A DNA stretch of 64,000 nt from Eubacterium nodatum ATCC 33099. Its GTDB lineage: Bacteria; Bacillota; Clostridia; Peptostreptococcales; Anaerovoracaceae. The notes below the pieces were generated by a model. It searched no databases, had not been told where the DNA came from, and saw nothing but the letters and a program-made list of their open reading frames with translations. Both the position numbers and the translations under genes were made by a program. The DNA lies in contig AZKM01000018.1 of the NCBI GenBank assembly GCA_000510425.1, positions 1-64,000 on the forward strand, read 5' to 3'. Shown here piece after piece: positions 28,079 to 36,831 of this stretch (position 1 is the first letter of the stretch; each line of letters starts with the position of its first letter).

Positions 28079-30037
28079 ATGAGCAGTATACGCAAAAGAA
28101 AAGCGATAATTACTGTTTTCTCAATACTGATTGCATGTACCCTTGCAGTGCTGATTCAGGCTTCTGCAAAGGTTTTCGCAGGGGATGTTACCGAGAAAAC
28201 AGATGTAAAAATTACCGAGTTTTCTATTTCACATGAAGATGTGTCTAACACTAATCCTGAATTTAAATGGTACGAAAGATTCAAAGTAAAAATGAGTTGG
28301 GACGCATCTGCTTACGGCAATAAATTAAAGGCGGGAGATTATTTCATAACAAAGCTTCCCGATAAGTTTCATATGTATGAAAACACCAATGCCAAAAAGT
28401 TCAATCTAATTGCTCCGGGTGGAGAAATAATGGGTCATGGAGAAGTCTTCCCTAAAAATGGCGGAGGCGGAAGTATAAAGGTTACATTTAATAAATATGT
28501 TGAAGACAGATATAATGTTAAAGGAACCATGCAGCTCACAGCCAAATTTACTAATATAGAAACTAATAAAACAAACAGATTTGAAGTTTCAGTGGGAAGC
28601 AATGTAAAGATTATAGAAGTACCTATTGGCGAAAAAAAAGGAATAAAGGATGAAATTCTGGCTAAGTGGGGTTCTGCAAAAAACAAAGAAGATAAAATTG
28701 CCAGATGGTCCATACGTATAAATCATAAAAAGGGGACTTTTGGAAACTTTAAACTGAAAGATGAACTTTCCGTTAAGGAGGGTTCCCTAAACGGAATTCA
28801 CTACCTGAAGGACACCTTCCAACTTCATGAAGTAGAAATGGATCAGTTTGGAAACATTACCAAGTGGGGAAAAACAATAGCTCTGGAGGGAAGAATTAAG
28901 TTTTCCGATAATGATACAAAGTATACCATTGACTTCGGTGACTTGTTGAAGGACGGAAAACAATACTTTCTGCAATATGAATCCACATATATACCGGGTA
29001 TGACTTTGCTTAATAAGGCAACAGGTTTTTATGATCAAAAAGAAACAAAATCTTATTCACATTTCAAAAATGCTACCTCTGAAGGAACAGGACAGGGTGA
29101 TCTTCTGGGTAAAATTAAAATAGTCAAGGTGGATGCTGAAAACAGCGCTAAACCTCTTAAAGATGCAGTTTTCAAGATAAGAAATCTCACTGACAACAGC
29201 AGTTTTGAACTTACAACAGATGAAAAGGGAGAGGCTATATCTGACAAGCTTATTCCCGGAAAGTATGAAATTCAAGAGGTCAAGGCTCCAAAGGGATATA
29301 AACTTGACTCCACAAAACATGTAGTTGAAGTCACTTCTAGCGGCGCTGTAATTAAAACTATAAAAAACGTACCGGAGCTCACATCTGTTTCCGGAAAAAA
29401 GACATGGGACGATAATAACAATAAAGCCGGCAAACGTCCGAAAAAAATCTTGGTTAATCTCTTGGCTGACGGAGAGAAGGTTGCAGACAAAATCGTAACT
29501 GAAAAGGATGGCTGGAAATACACCTTTGATAAGCTTCCAAAGTACAAAGACGGAAAGGAAATTCAGTATACTGTAACGGAAAATTCTGTTGCCGGATATA
29601 ATACAGAAATCAAAGGTTACGATATTACAAATAAATATACTCCAAAGGAGACCAGTGTTACCGTAACTAAAAACTGGAAAGACGAGCACGATAAAAATAA
29701 AAAACGACCTAAAGAAATCAAAGTTCAGTTATACGCAAACGGAACAAAATATGGTTCTCCGATAACGCTGAATAAAGAAAATAAATGGACATACACATGG
29801 AATAACCTTCCGGAAGAAAATGCAGGAAAGAAAATCAAGTATACGGTGAAAGAGCTGGATATACCTGAATCTTATAAAATGACTGTTGACGATAAAGATA
29901 AAGGCAATATTATAATCACCAATACCTATCGCCCGGGGACACCGGAAACAGGAGACAATACCCGTGCCGGACTGTGGATTGTTCTGGCAATTGCCGCATT
30001 AGCGGGCATAGGAATTATAGTAAAGAAAAAGAAATAA
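28079..30037 (+). CDS. Sortase-anchored CnaB/SpaA-type surface adhesin
   Basis: 652-aa cell-wall protein. A signal peptide (1-~36) is followed by a ~300-residue adhesin-like region, a SpaA-type prealbumin domain (~345-430, KVDAENSAKPLKDAVFKI) and two CnaB domains (~435-520 and ~523-612) that repeat TWDD/NWKDE, KRPK and YTVTE/YTVKE. The C-terminus has the sorting signal TPETGD (621-626), a TM helix and KKKK. Lys and Asn/Glu residues typical of isopeptide-crosslinked folds are present. Start ATG follows AAGGGGG. The gene is monocistronic with its own promoter and terminator. Ligand unknown; collagen or fibrinogen binding is only suggested by family resemblance. Confidence 0.9.
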   Translation: MSSIRKRKAIITVFSILIACTLAVLIQASAKVFAGDVTEKTDVKITEFSISHEDVSNTNPEFKWYERFKVKMSWDASAYGNKLKAGDYFITKLPDKFHMYENTNAKKFNLIAPGGEIMGHGEVFPKNGGGGSIKVTFNKYVEDRYNVKGTMQLTAKFTNIETNKTNRFEVSVGSNVKIIEVPIGEKKGIKDEILAKWGSAKNKEDKIARWSIRINHKKGTFGNFKLKDELSVKEGSLNGIHYLKDTFQLHEVEMDQFGNITKWGKTIALEGRIKFSDNDTKYTIDFGDLLKDGKQYFLQYESTYIPGMTLLNKATGFYDQKETKSYSHFKNATSEGTGQGDLLGKIKIVKVDAENSAKPLKDAVFKIRNLTDNSSFELTTDEKGEAISDKLIPGKYEIQEVKAPKGYKLDSTKHVVEVTSSGAVIKTIKNVPELTSVSGKKTWDDNNNKAGKRPKKILVNLLADGEKVADKIVTEKDGWKYTFDKLPKYKDGKEIQYTVTENSVAGYNTEIKGYDITNKYTPKETSVTVTKNWKDEHDKNKKRPKEIKVQLYANGTKYGSPITLNKENKWTYTWNNLPEENAGKKIKYTVKELDIPESYKMTVDDKDKGNIIITNTYRPGTPETGDNTRAGLWIVLAIAALAGIGIIVKKKK

Positions 30038-30094
30038 AAAATATTTATCGAGTTCACCGTTTCTATAATGAATATGAAATTATAACGAATATAT

Positions 30095-30128
30095 AAAAAC
30101 TCATCTTTTAGGGAAATTATGAGTTTTT
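30095..30128 (+). terminator. Terminator of the adhesin gene
   Basis: AAAAACTCAT and ATGAGTTTTT pair with a 14-nt loop, ending in a T run. Confidence 0.6.
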
Positions 30129-30150
30129 CCGCGTTTATTGAGTGTGTATA

Positions 30151-30183
30151 AAAGGCTGCCGAATTTTTTCCGGCAGCCTTTTT
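30151..30183. terminator. Bidirectional terminator
   Basis: AAAGGCTGCCG and CGGCAGCCTTT form a strong stem, with T runs on both strands. It separates the adhesin from the convergent 3-hydroxyacyl-CoA dehydrogenase gene. Confidence 0.85.
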
Positions 30184-30199
30184 CGAGGGATACATATAT

Positions 30200-31132
30200 T
30201 TATTTAAGAAGTTTGCTCACTTTCATATAAAGCTCATCTCTTTTCCTAATAGCCTCTTCATCTTTGCCACCGCTGTAATCATAAAATCCTTTTTTTGATT
30301 TTACACCAAATTCTTGGTTAAGGTATAAATTCTTAAGAGTTTTTTGCGGCTCTTTTATATCGCAAAGATCTTGGTTCAGATAAGTCTGTATATGGTAGAA
30401 TGTATCGAGCCCTCCAAAGTCGCAAACTTCAAAAGGTCCCAAACATGCATACCTGAAGCCTAAGGCGTACTTCATAGCTTTATCAACATCTTCAAAACTG
30501 CTGATTCCCTGTTCAACAATGTATATTGCTTCTCTTAAAATCGCCAGTTGTATCCTGTTTCCTACAAATCCCAGAGCATCTTTTTTCACATGAATCGGTT
30601 CTTTACCTATTTCAAGTGAAATATCGTAGACTCTCTCACAAACCTCATCGGAGCTTTTATCACCCTTAATTACCTCAATTAAAGGAATCAGGTGTGCGGG
30701 ATTGAACCAGTGCATTCCACAAAATCTTTCAGGTTTATAAATTCCTTCAGCTATTGCTGTAATGGAAAGTCCTGAAGTATTAGTCGCTAAAATCGCCTTT
30801 TCTGGAACAATTCTTGAAATTTCTTCCCAGAATTTTTGCTTGATTTCAAGTTTTTCTACGATGGACTCAACTACCATGTCACAAGATTTAAAAATTGCTT
30901 TATCTGTGGTATGACTCATTGCAGCTTTAATCTTATTTGATTCTTCTGCTGTAATTTCACCCATTTTAACCTGCTCATCCTGGTTGATTTTAATGAGATT
31001 TTTACTCGTTTCAAGTGCTTCGGGGACCAAATCATATATAACAACATCGTATCCGTGTTTCCCAAAAATTTGAGCCATAGATGTTCCCATCAGACCGGCA
31101 CCCGCTATCACTATCTTTTTGATATCTATCAT
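30200..31132 (-). CDS. 3-hydroxyacyl-CoA dehydrogenase (3-hydroxybutyryl-CoA type)
   Basis: NAD-dependent enzyme interconverting 3-hydroxyacyl-CoA and 3-ketoacyl-CoA. The Rossmann loop GAGLMG is at the N-terminus. The catalytic region MHWFNPAHLIPLIEV carries the His-Glu type motif, and KKDALGFVGNRI starts the C-terminal domain. Length ~310 aa is slightly above typical Hbd (~280), with a C-terminal extension. ATG 31132 is chosen for its AAGGAGG; an upstream extension is rejected. Last gene of the sigma-54-type operon with a 3-hydroxybutyrate dehydrogenase and a permease, so it likely serves C4 hydroxyacid metabolism. Confidence 0.87.
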   Translation of the reverse strand: MIDIKKIVIAGAGLMGTSMAQIFGKHGYDVVIYDLVPEALETSKNLIKINQDEQVKMGEITAEESNKIKAAMSHTTDKAIFKSCDMVVESIVEKLEIKQKFWEEISRIVPEKAILATNTSGLSITAIAEGIYKPERFCGMHWFNPAHLIPLIEVIKGDKSSDEVCERVYDISLEIGKEPIHVKKDALGFVGNRIQLAILREAIYIVEQGISSFEDVDKAMKYALGFRYACLGPFEVCDFGGLDTFYHIQTYLNQDLCDIKEPQKTLKNLYLNQEFGVKSKKGFYDYSGGKDEEAIRKRDELYMKVSKLLK

Positions 31133-31167
31133 TTCAACCTCCTTATTATTAAATTCTGCATATATTT

Positions 31168-32553
31168 TTACACTATTCCCATAGAGCCCAGTATGATAAT
31201 AACCACTGTCGCAATTGTCGGAATAACAACTGTACACATACCGATATTTAAATAACTTTCCTTGTGAGTCATTCCTGTAATACCCAAAAGTGTTATAACT
31301 GCCCCATTATGTGGGAGTGTATCCAATCCTCCACACGCAACTGCTGCAACTCTATGCAGAACTTCAGGACTTAATCCCAATGTTGAGGCTTCTTTCATAA
31401 ACTGCTCTGCAAAAGTACTCAATGCAATAGAAAGACCACCCGATGCAGATCCTGTGATACCTGCAAGCGTCGATGAAGCAATTGCTTCACCGATAAGCGG
31501 ATTCTTGGACAGATTTAGCATTGCGGTGGAGACTATTGTAAAACCTACCAATGTTTTAATTACATTTCCATACCCCACCTCTGATGCGGTATTCATAATT
31601 GCAAGAAAAGATCCTTGAACACCGTCCCATATATTCTTCTTGATGGTAAGTCTCTTTGTGTTAAAAATAATAGTCAAAGCAACACCCACTATAAGGGAAA
31701 TAATCAGTGACCAGTTCCCTATTACCGTGCCTAATTGAGTCGCATAGGTTTTTTCCAAATAGGTTCCGTCATAGTTAACAAATGCATATTTTGATACAAC
31801 AAAATTCACAACGATTACCGCAACTATAGGTAAAATTGCTACAAGGAAACTAGGGAGTTTTTCAGGCTCCATTGCTTGAAATTCTTCATTTTCATGTTCT
31901 CCATATCCTTCTCCCTTTGCCACTGCCTTTCTCATTTGCAGTGTCAACCAGAACATTCCTCCAAACAACATTATTGCAGCGGCAATCACTCCCAAAACAG
32001 GTGCTGCAAAAGCTGTTGTTCCGAAAAATTTCATCGGAATAGCATTTTGAATCTGTGGACTTCCGGGAAGAGCAGTCATCGTAAAAGTAAACGCTCCAAG
32101 AGCAATTGCCGGCGGCAAAAGTCGTTTAGGAAGATTGGAAGCTCTAAACAAAGCCGCACCAATAGGATAAATTGCAAATGCGGCAACAAACAACGAAACG
32201 CCACCGTATGTTATAACCGCACATGATAGTACAACTGCCCACAGTTCTCTCCCTTTTCCCAGTTTATTAGTTATAAAATAGGCAATCGAATTCGCAGAAC
32301 CTGATGCATCCATGAGTTTACCGAAAATCGCACCTAACAGAAAGATCGGGAAGTAAGACTTTACATAAGCACCCATACTTGCCATAAAACCTTCTGTATA
32401 TGTTGCAAGTAAACGTGCTTCTCCCGTCGAAATAGCAGTGATTAAAACAGCAAGAATAGCAAGAATAGGGGCAACAATAATAACTGACCATCCCCTATAT
32501 GCCAGCCACATCAATAGTACAAGTGACAACACAATACCAATTACACTAATCAT
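31168..32553 (-). CDS. GntP-family permease
   Basis: ~461-aa polytopic membrane protein (about 12 helices) of the gluconate:H+ symporter family, seen in FGKLMDASGSANSIAYFI, ALPGSPQIQNAIP and HNGAVITLLGITG. GntP members carry small hydroxy- or keto-carboxylates. Placed between 3-hydroxybutyrate dehydrogenase and a hydroxyacyl-CoA dehydrogenase, the likely cargo is 3-hydroxybutyrate or a related C4 acid; this is inference. ATG 32553 has GGAGG 8 nt upstream; the longer frame has no ribosome site. Confidence 0.88.
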   Translation of the reverse strand: MISVIGIVLSLVLLMWLAYRGWSVIIVAPILAILAVLITAISTGEARLLATYTEGFMASMGAYVKSYFPIFLLGAIFGKLMDASGSANSIAYFITNKLGKGRELWAVVLSCAVITYGGVSLFVAAFAIYPIGAALFRASNLPKRLLPPAIALGAFTFTMTALPGSPQIQNAIPMKFFGTTAFAAPVLGVIAAAIMLFGGMFWLTLQMRKAVAKGEGYGEHENEEFQAMEPEKLPSFLVAILPIVAVIVVNFVVSKYAFVNYDGTYLEKTYATQLGTVIGNWSLIISLIVGVALTIIFNTKRLTIKKNIWDGVQGSFLAIMNTASEVGYGNVIKTLVGFTIVSTAMLNLSKNPLIGEAIASSTLAGITGSASGGLSIALSTFAEQFMKEASTLGLSPEVLHRVAAVACGGLDTLPHNGAVITLLGITGMTHKESYLNIGMCTVVIPTIATVVIIILGSMGIV

Positions 32554-32615
32554 ATGTTTTCCTCCATATAATATAAATAAATTACTTAATCGAACATATT
32601 CACATAAAAGTGATA

Positions 32616-33377
32616 CTAGTTTGCAGTCCAACCTCCATCAATTGGCAGTGCAACTCCCGTTATGCTGCTTGCGGCATCAGAGCAAAGAAATGTAACCACT
32701 TCCGCTACAGTAGCCGGCTCCAAAAGTTTTTTTATAGCAGCTTTTTGCAGGAATATCTTTTCCACAACCTCTTTTTCCGTTATTCCATGAACAGCTGCCT
32801 GATCCTTCATCTGCCCGTCAACCAAAGGTGTCCTTACATAAGCGGGACAGATCGAATTAACTGTTATTCCATAGGGACCGCCTTCCATTGCACCGACCTT
32901 CGAAAAACCTGTAAGTCCATGCTTTGCAGAGCAATATGCCGATTTAAATTCTGATGCCACAAGTCCATGGACGGAATTCAAATTAATTACTCTACCCCAT
33001 CCTCTTTCTTTCATAGCATTCCAAAAGTACTTTGTGAGTAAAAATGGAGCTGTAAGCATCAAAGAAATCATAAAATCCCACTTATCTTCCGGAAAATCGG
33101 CTATTGAACTTACATTTTGCAGACCTGCTATATTAACGAGAATATCTGCTCTGCCATACTTTTCCAAAGTAAAATTGGCAAGCCTTTTGCATTCACTTCT
33201 CTTACTAAGATCTGTTACAAAGACATCTCCTCCGGTTTTTTTCGCAGCATTAGGCAATAATTCTTCATTTATATCAGCTAAAATCACTTTAGCACCTTGC
33301 TTGGCAAGCTCTTCAGCTGTAGCTAATCCAATGCCACTTGCTGCACCCGTTACAACAGCAATTTTATTTTTTAACAT
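32616..33377 (-). CDS. 3-hydroxybutyrate dehydrogenase (SDR)
   Basis: Short-chain dehydrogenase of 253 aa converting D-3-hydroxybutyrate and acetoacetate with NAD(H). TGAASGIG is the cofactor loop, NIAGLQ follows, and the Ser-Tyr-Lys catalytic set is in NLNSVHGLVAS and SAYCSAKHG. The C-terminal SITGVALPIDGGWTA matches the 3-hydroxybutyrate dehydrogenase subgroup closely. ATG 33377 is preceded by GAGGAGG. It is the first gene behind the sigma-54 promoter at 33440-33455. Acetoacetate made or used here connects directly to the AtoDA CoA-transferase. Confidence 0.92.
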   Translation of the reverse strand: MLKNKIAVVTGAASGIGLATAEELAKQGAKVILADINEELLPNAAKKTGGDVFVTDLSKRSECKRLANFTLEKYGRADILVNIAGLQNVSSIADFPEDKWDFMISLMLTAPFLLTKYFWNAMKERGWGRVINLNSVHGLVASEFKSAYCSAKHGLTGFSKVGAMEGGPYGITVNSICPAYVRTPLVDGQMKDQAAVHGITEKEVVEKIFLQKAAIKKLLEPATVAEVVTFLCSDAASSITGVALPIDGGWTAN

Positions 33378-33439
33378 AAAAACAACCTCCTCATCAACAA
33401 TCACAGAAAATTCCTCATATACTTGATACTTATATGTGA

Positions 33440-33455
33440 AGCAAAAAATATGCCA
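33440..33455 (-). promoter_or_regulatory. Sigma-54 (-24/-12) promoter
   Basis: On the minus strand TGGCAT-N5-TTGCT matches the -24/-12 consensus TGGCAC-N5-TTGCW with one change in the first block and exact GG-N10-GC spacing. The predicted start is near 33429, about 50 bp before the dehydrogenase start codon. A sigma-54 enhancer-binding protein with an intact GAFTG motif is encoded immediately upstream. Confidence 0.82.
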
Positions 33456-33629
33456 TAAAAATTAGTATCTATAATTATTCATTCGTCATAAATCCTATAT
33501 GATGTCAACCACACAATTCCAATAATCTGCACCATCTACTCAGCAACTATTATGATATGTTTATACCGTTCTCAGAATTATTATTCATAGCAATCTCTTT
33601 CTTTTTTCTGTAAACAAAAAAAATGTACT

Positions 33630-33667
33630 GATATACTTACATATTGTTTTATATATGTAAGTATATC
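33630..33667. repeat. 15-bp-arm inverted repeat, putative enhancer site
   Basis: GATATACTTACATAT (33630-33644) and ATATGTAAGTATATC (33653-33667) are perfect reverse complements with an 8-bp spacer. It lies about 200 bp upstream of the sigma-54 start site, a usual enhancer distance. It shares TTACATAT/ATATGTAA with the larger palindrome at 33737. Confidence 0.7.
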
Positions 33668-33736
33668 TGCACACTTATGTTGCTTTGTTTTGTTTATTGA
33701 ATCTATACTAATAAATTCGCATTATTAAGTTATTTT

Positions 33737-33778
33737 CTTTTAACCATATGTAAAGATATCTTTACATATGGTTAAAAG
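33737..33778. repeat. Perfect 42-bp palindrome, putative enhancer site
   Basis: Two 21-bp arms (33737-33757 and 33758-33778) are exact reverse complements without a spacer; each contains CATATGTAAAG or its complement. It starts 30 bp after the stop codon of the enhancer-binding protein. It has no T tail and is AT-rich, so it is unlikely to be an intrinsic terminator. The shared core with 33630-33667 suggests two sites for one protein. Confidence 0.75.
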
Positions 33779-33807
33779 CTTACGATAAATATAAATTTTA
33801 AAAATCA

Positions 33808-35178
33808 CTATTTTATATTATGTTTTCTCATCTTTTCATATAAGCTTGTTCGTGAAAGTCCCAACGCCCTTGCCGTTTTACTCTTATTACCCCCATTTGC
33901 TTCAAGTGAGTTTTTTATTGCCGTTTTTTCAGCTCTATTCACTATTTCAGATAGTTTCCCCGTAAACTCTACATGTAAATTATCATCTGAATTTAAGTAT
34001 ATATGCTCTTTGTGAATAATTCTGTCCTTATCAAGAAAATTTGAGGAGCGCTCTATAACATTCTCCATCTCCCGTATGTTTCCCGGCCAATTATAGGTCT
34101 GCAAAAGTTTTATTGCATCATCATCTATACCTTCAATCAGTATACCGTTTTTAGAAGAAATTCTAAATAGTAATTCCTTTACTAAGAGAGGAATATCTTC
34201 TAACCTCTCTCTTAACGGCGGTATGGTTATGCTAACCACATTAAGCCTGTAATATAAATCCTCCCTAAACTTATTGGCATTTACCATGTCTATAAGCTTT
34301 TTATTTGTAGCTGCGATGATGCGAACATCAATTTTTTCATTAAAGTTCGCTCCGATTCTGCGTATTTCTTTTTCCTGCAAGGCACGCAAAAGTTTTACCT
34401 GCATATACAGCGGTAGATCGCCTATTTCATCCAAAAAAAGCGTACCCTTATCGGCTGCATGGAAAAGACCTAATTTTCCCCCCTTTCTGCTTCCCGTAAA
34501 CGCTCCGTCTACATATCCGAAAAATTCACTTTCAATCAGCTCGGAGGGAATTGACGCACAATTTATACTTAAAAATGGCTTATTACGTCTTTCAGATAAT
34601 GCATGTATTGCGTGGGCAAACAATTCCTTCCCTGTTCCCGTTTCTCCAAGTATCAGCACATTGGATTTACCCTTGGCAAATTTTCTTACAACAGATTTTG
34701 TATTGATAATAATATCACTTTTTCCGATTATATCATCTATACTATAGTGAGAAGATGACAAACTTTCAAACTTATCCCTGTAAGCGTTTAAATTGCTTTG
34801 AAGTTCAAGAATGCTTTCATGCATTGAACTAAGTTCTCGAAGGTCTTTAAAAACTACTCTTCCAAATGCACCTATAATTTTGCCGTTATGTTTTATGGGA
34901 ATTCTTGTTGCAATCATAGTTCTACCATTGATTTCCTGAAGCTGAGCTATTTCAGCTACACCTGTCTCCATTACTTTGTGCATTCTCGTATTCTGTATTA
35001 CATCAATAACATGTTTGCCTATACACTCATCAAGGGATTTATTGAGGTATGTAGAGTATGCTTTGCTCATCTTGATTATGATACCTTCTCTGTTCGTAAA
35101 AACAATGGCATCATTTGTGGAAGCCATCATGCTGTTTAATAAAATCCTGTCATTAATATTTTTAAAGTTATCTGCCAT
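33808..35178 (-). CDS. Sigma-54 enhancer-binding protein, PAS-AAA+-Fis
   Basis: 456-aa activator. An N-terminal PAS domain (~10-110) senses an unknown signal. The AAA+ domain has Walker A GETGTGKE, the sigma-54 contact loop as GAFTGS, Walker B LFLDEIGD and the R-finger region FREDLYYRL. The C-terminal Fis-type helix-turn-helix is ALGLSRTSLYEKMRKH. It lies between atoDA and the sigma-54-promoted dehydrogenase/permease operon on the same strand, and I infer that it activates the latter via the palindromes at 33630 and 33737. Confidence 0.93.
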   Translation of the reverse strand: MADNFKNINDRILLNSMMASTNDAIVFTNREGIIIKMSKAYSTYLNKSLDECIGKHVIDVIQNTRMHKVMETGVAEIAQLQEINGRTMIATRIPIKHNGKIIGAFGRVVFKDLRELSSMHESILELQSNLNAYRDKFESLSSSHYSIDDIIGKSDIIINTKSVVRKFAKGKSNVLILGETGTGKELFAHAIHALSERRNKPFLSINCASIPSELIESEFFGYVDGAFTGSRKGGKLGLFHAADKGTLFLDEIGDLPLYMQVKLLRALQEKEIRRIGANFNEKIDVRIIAATNKKLIDMVNANKFREDLYYRLNVVSITIPPLRERLEDIPLLVKELLFRISSKNGILIEGIDDDAIKLLQTYNWPGNIREMENVIERSSNFLDKDRIIHKEHIYLNSDDNLHVEFTGKLSEIVNRAEKTAIKNSLEANGGNKSKTARALGLSRTSLYEKMRKHNIK

Positions 35179-35201
35179 TACTGTTCCTCTCTTTCAGGCA
35201 T

Positions 35202-35230
35202 ATTATATCAAAAAAATAAAACGGATTGAA
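35202..35230 (-). promoter_or_regulatory. Promoter of the enhancer-binding protein gene
   Basis: Minus-strand TATAAT (35202-35207) with a weak -35 TTCAAT (35225-35230) at 17 bp, close to the start codon at 35178. Confidence 0.4.
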
Positions 35231-35248
35231 CTCCCCTGCATTAAAATA

Positions 35249-35268
35249 GGGAGTCCATGAGGACTCCC
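35249..35268 (-). terminator. Terminator of atoDA
   Basis: GGGAGTCC and GGACTCCC form an 8-bp stem with a 4-nt loop, followed on the minus strand by TATTTTAAT, 33 bp after the atoA stop. Confidence 0.65.
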
Positions 35269-35300
35269 AAGATATGCGTTTAATCGCCTATACTACAGAA

Positions 35301-35957
35301 TTAGTCTTCCATAGTTTTCATATCTTCAGCAAAAATCAGTTTGCATCCTGTTGCAGCCTGTATATCTTCCTTTGAGAAGTCAGGATGCAGCTCTGTTACT
35401 ACCAGACCTTCAGGTCTGACTTCCATAACACCCATTTCTGTAACAATCATATCAACAACTTTTTCTGCGGTCAAAGGCAATGTACAAGCTTCCATAATCT
35501 TGTGGTTACCTTTCTGCGTATGAGTCATAGCGATAATTACTTTTTTCGCTCCTACTACCAGATCCATAGCTCCGCCCATTCCGGCAACCTTTTTGCCCGG
35601 AATAATCCAGTTAGCTAAATCTCCATTAGGTGCAACCTGCATGGCACCAAGAACCGTAGCGTCCACATGACCGCCCCTGATGATTCCAAAACTGTCGGAA
35701 GCATCAAAGTATTTTACTCTGTCAACAGTCTTTACATATGTTCCGCCTGAGTCGATTACATCTGTATCCACTTCAGCTTCTTCAGTTACAGGTCCTGCTA
35801 ATCCCGCAAAACCATTCTCGGAATGAAGTGTAACCACTATATCTTCAGGAATGAACTGAGGAACCATTGTTGGTAGACCTATTCCCAGGTTAACAACATC
35901 TCCATTGTGCATTTCCTTTGCAACTCTTTTTGCGATTCTAGCTTTTATATCTGCCAT
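35301..35957 (-). CDS. atoA: Acetoacetate/butyrate-type CoA-transferase, beta subunit
   Basis: 218-aa beta subunit of a family I CoA-transferase. The catalytic Glu lies in SENGFAG near residue 50, followed by GGHVDATVLGAMQV and GMGGAMDLV. With the alpha subunit it moves CoA between butyryl-CoA (or acetyl-CoA) and acetoacetate, the step after acetoacetate release in lysine fermentation. Its start overlaps the alpha gene by 13 bp. Confidence 0.93.
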   Translation of the reverse strand: MADIKARIAKRVAKEMHNGDVVNLGIGLPTMVPQFIPEDIVVTLHSENGFAGLAGPVTEEAEVDTDVIDSGGTYVKTVDRVKYFDASDSFGIIRGGHVDATVLGAMQVAPNGDLANWIIPGKKVAGMGGAMDLVVGAKKVIIAMTHTQKGNHKIMEACTLPLTAEKVVDMIVTEMGVMEVRPEGLVVTELHPDFSKEDIQAATGCKLIFAEDMKTMED

Positions 35958-36667
35958 TTTACTTCTCCTTCCACCACATTGTCTACAAGTACACCGGCAA
36001 TCTCAAATGTATCCGGATCCAGTTCTGCAACATCTACCAATTTCTCTGTTGCTACGATTGTATGGTCTGCTGCTCCTGCCATTACATAGTTAAATGTTCT
36101 TGTTGCCTTTGAGCATGAGAAGTTACCGAACCTGTCACATATGGAAGCTCTGCAAAGTGCATAGTCTGCATGAAGTGGTCTTTCCAGAAGATACTTCTTG
36201 CCATCAATTTCCATAGTGATCTTATCACGACCCAGTTCATCCTTTTCTGTTTCCATCAAAGTTCCTACGCCTGTTGGAGTAAGTATTCCTCCAAGTCCAT
36301 AATTGGCTGCTCTAATCTTTTCAGCCAAAGTTCCCTGGGGAACCAGAGTGTACTTAAGTGAACCGTCAGCAAACTGTTCATTAAGTCTTGGGTTTACACC
36401 TACATGTGTAGCAATAATATGGTCTACCATATGGTTTTCCAATAGTTTGCCGATACCTCTGGAAGTTTTTCCCGGAAAATTAGCCGGCTGACCTTCTGCC
36501 AAGCCACCATCATTTCCGATAACAGTCAGATGTTTAACACCTTTTCTTACCAGAGCGTCCATCAAAATCTCAGGAGAACCCGTTCCTAGGAATCCTCCCA
36601 CCATGATAGTCATACCGTCCTCAATGCCTGCTACCGCTTGATCGGCAGTAATTACCTTGTCAATCAT
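35945..36667 (-). CDS. atoD: Acetoacetate/butyrate-type CoA-transferase, alpha subunit
   Basis: 240-aa alpha subunit with GGFLGTGSPEILMDAL, the CoA-site region, and the characteristic RPLHADYALCRASICDRFGN. AAAGGTGATG precedes the start. It has its own promoter at 36739-36767 but follows kamE on the same strand, so it may be read both from the kam operon and separately. Confidence 0.93.
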   Translation of the reverse strand: MIDKVITADQAVAGIEDGMTIMVGGFLGTGSPEILMDALVRKGVKHLTVIGNDGGLAEGQPANFPGKTSRGIGKLLENHMVDHIIATHVGVNPRLNEQFADGSLKYTLVPQGTLAEKIRAANYGLGGILTPTGVGTLMETEKDELGRDKITMEIDGKKYLLERPLHADYALCRASICDRFGNFSCSKATRTFNYVMAGAADHTIVATEKLVDVAELDPDTFEIAGVLVDNVVEGEVKWQI

Positions 36668-36707
36668 TTTTCATCACCTTTCTCTAAACTTTATACGAGG
36701 AAGACCC

Positions 36708-36723
36708 GGCGGTTAATTCCGCC
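36708..36723. other. Leader hairpin of atoDA
   Basis: GGCGG and CCGCC form a short stem around TTAATT in the predicted atoDA leader, just after the promoter. There is no T tail on the minus strand; it may affect RNA stability or be a weak attenuator. Confidence 0.35.
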
Positions 36724-36738
36724 AAACCCTTGCCTATT

Positions 36739-36767
36739 ACTATATCAACAAAGAAAACCCTTATCAA
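36739..36767 (-). promoter_or_regulatory. Sigma-70 promoter of atoDA
   Basis: Minus-strand TTGATA (36762-36767), a 17-bp spacer and TATAGT (36739-36744), about 70 bp upstream of atoD. Confidence 0.6.
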
Positions 36768-36831
36768 GTATATAGAGGAATTTAATAATTATATTCCGAT
36801 GTTTTCTTTGTCTCTACCAAAGAAGACTTGA

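Noticed and set aside
33737..33778. 42-bp palindrome as intrinsic terminator of the enhancer-binding protein gene
   Set aside because: AT-rich stem and no T run on the minus strand; the shared core with the second inverted repeat fits a protein-binding site better.
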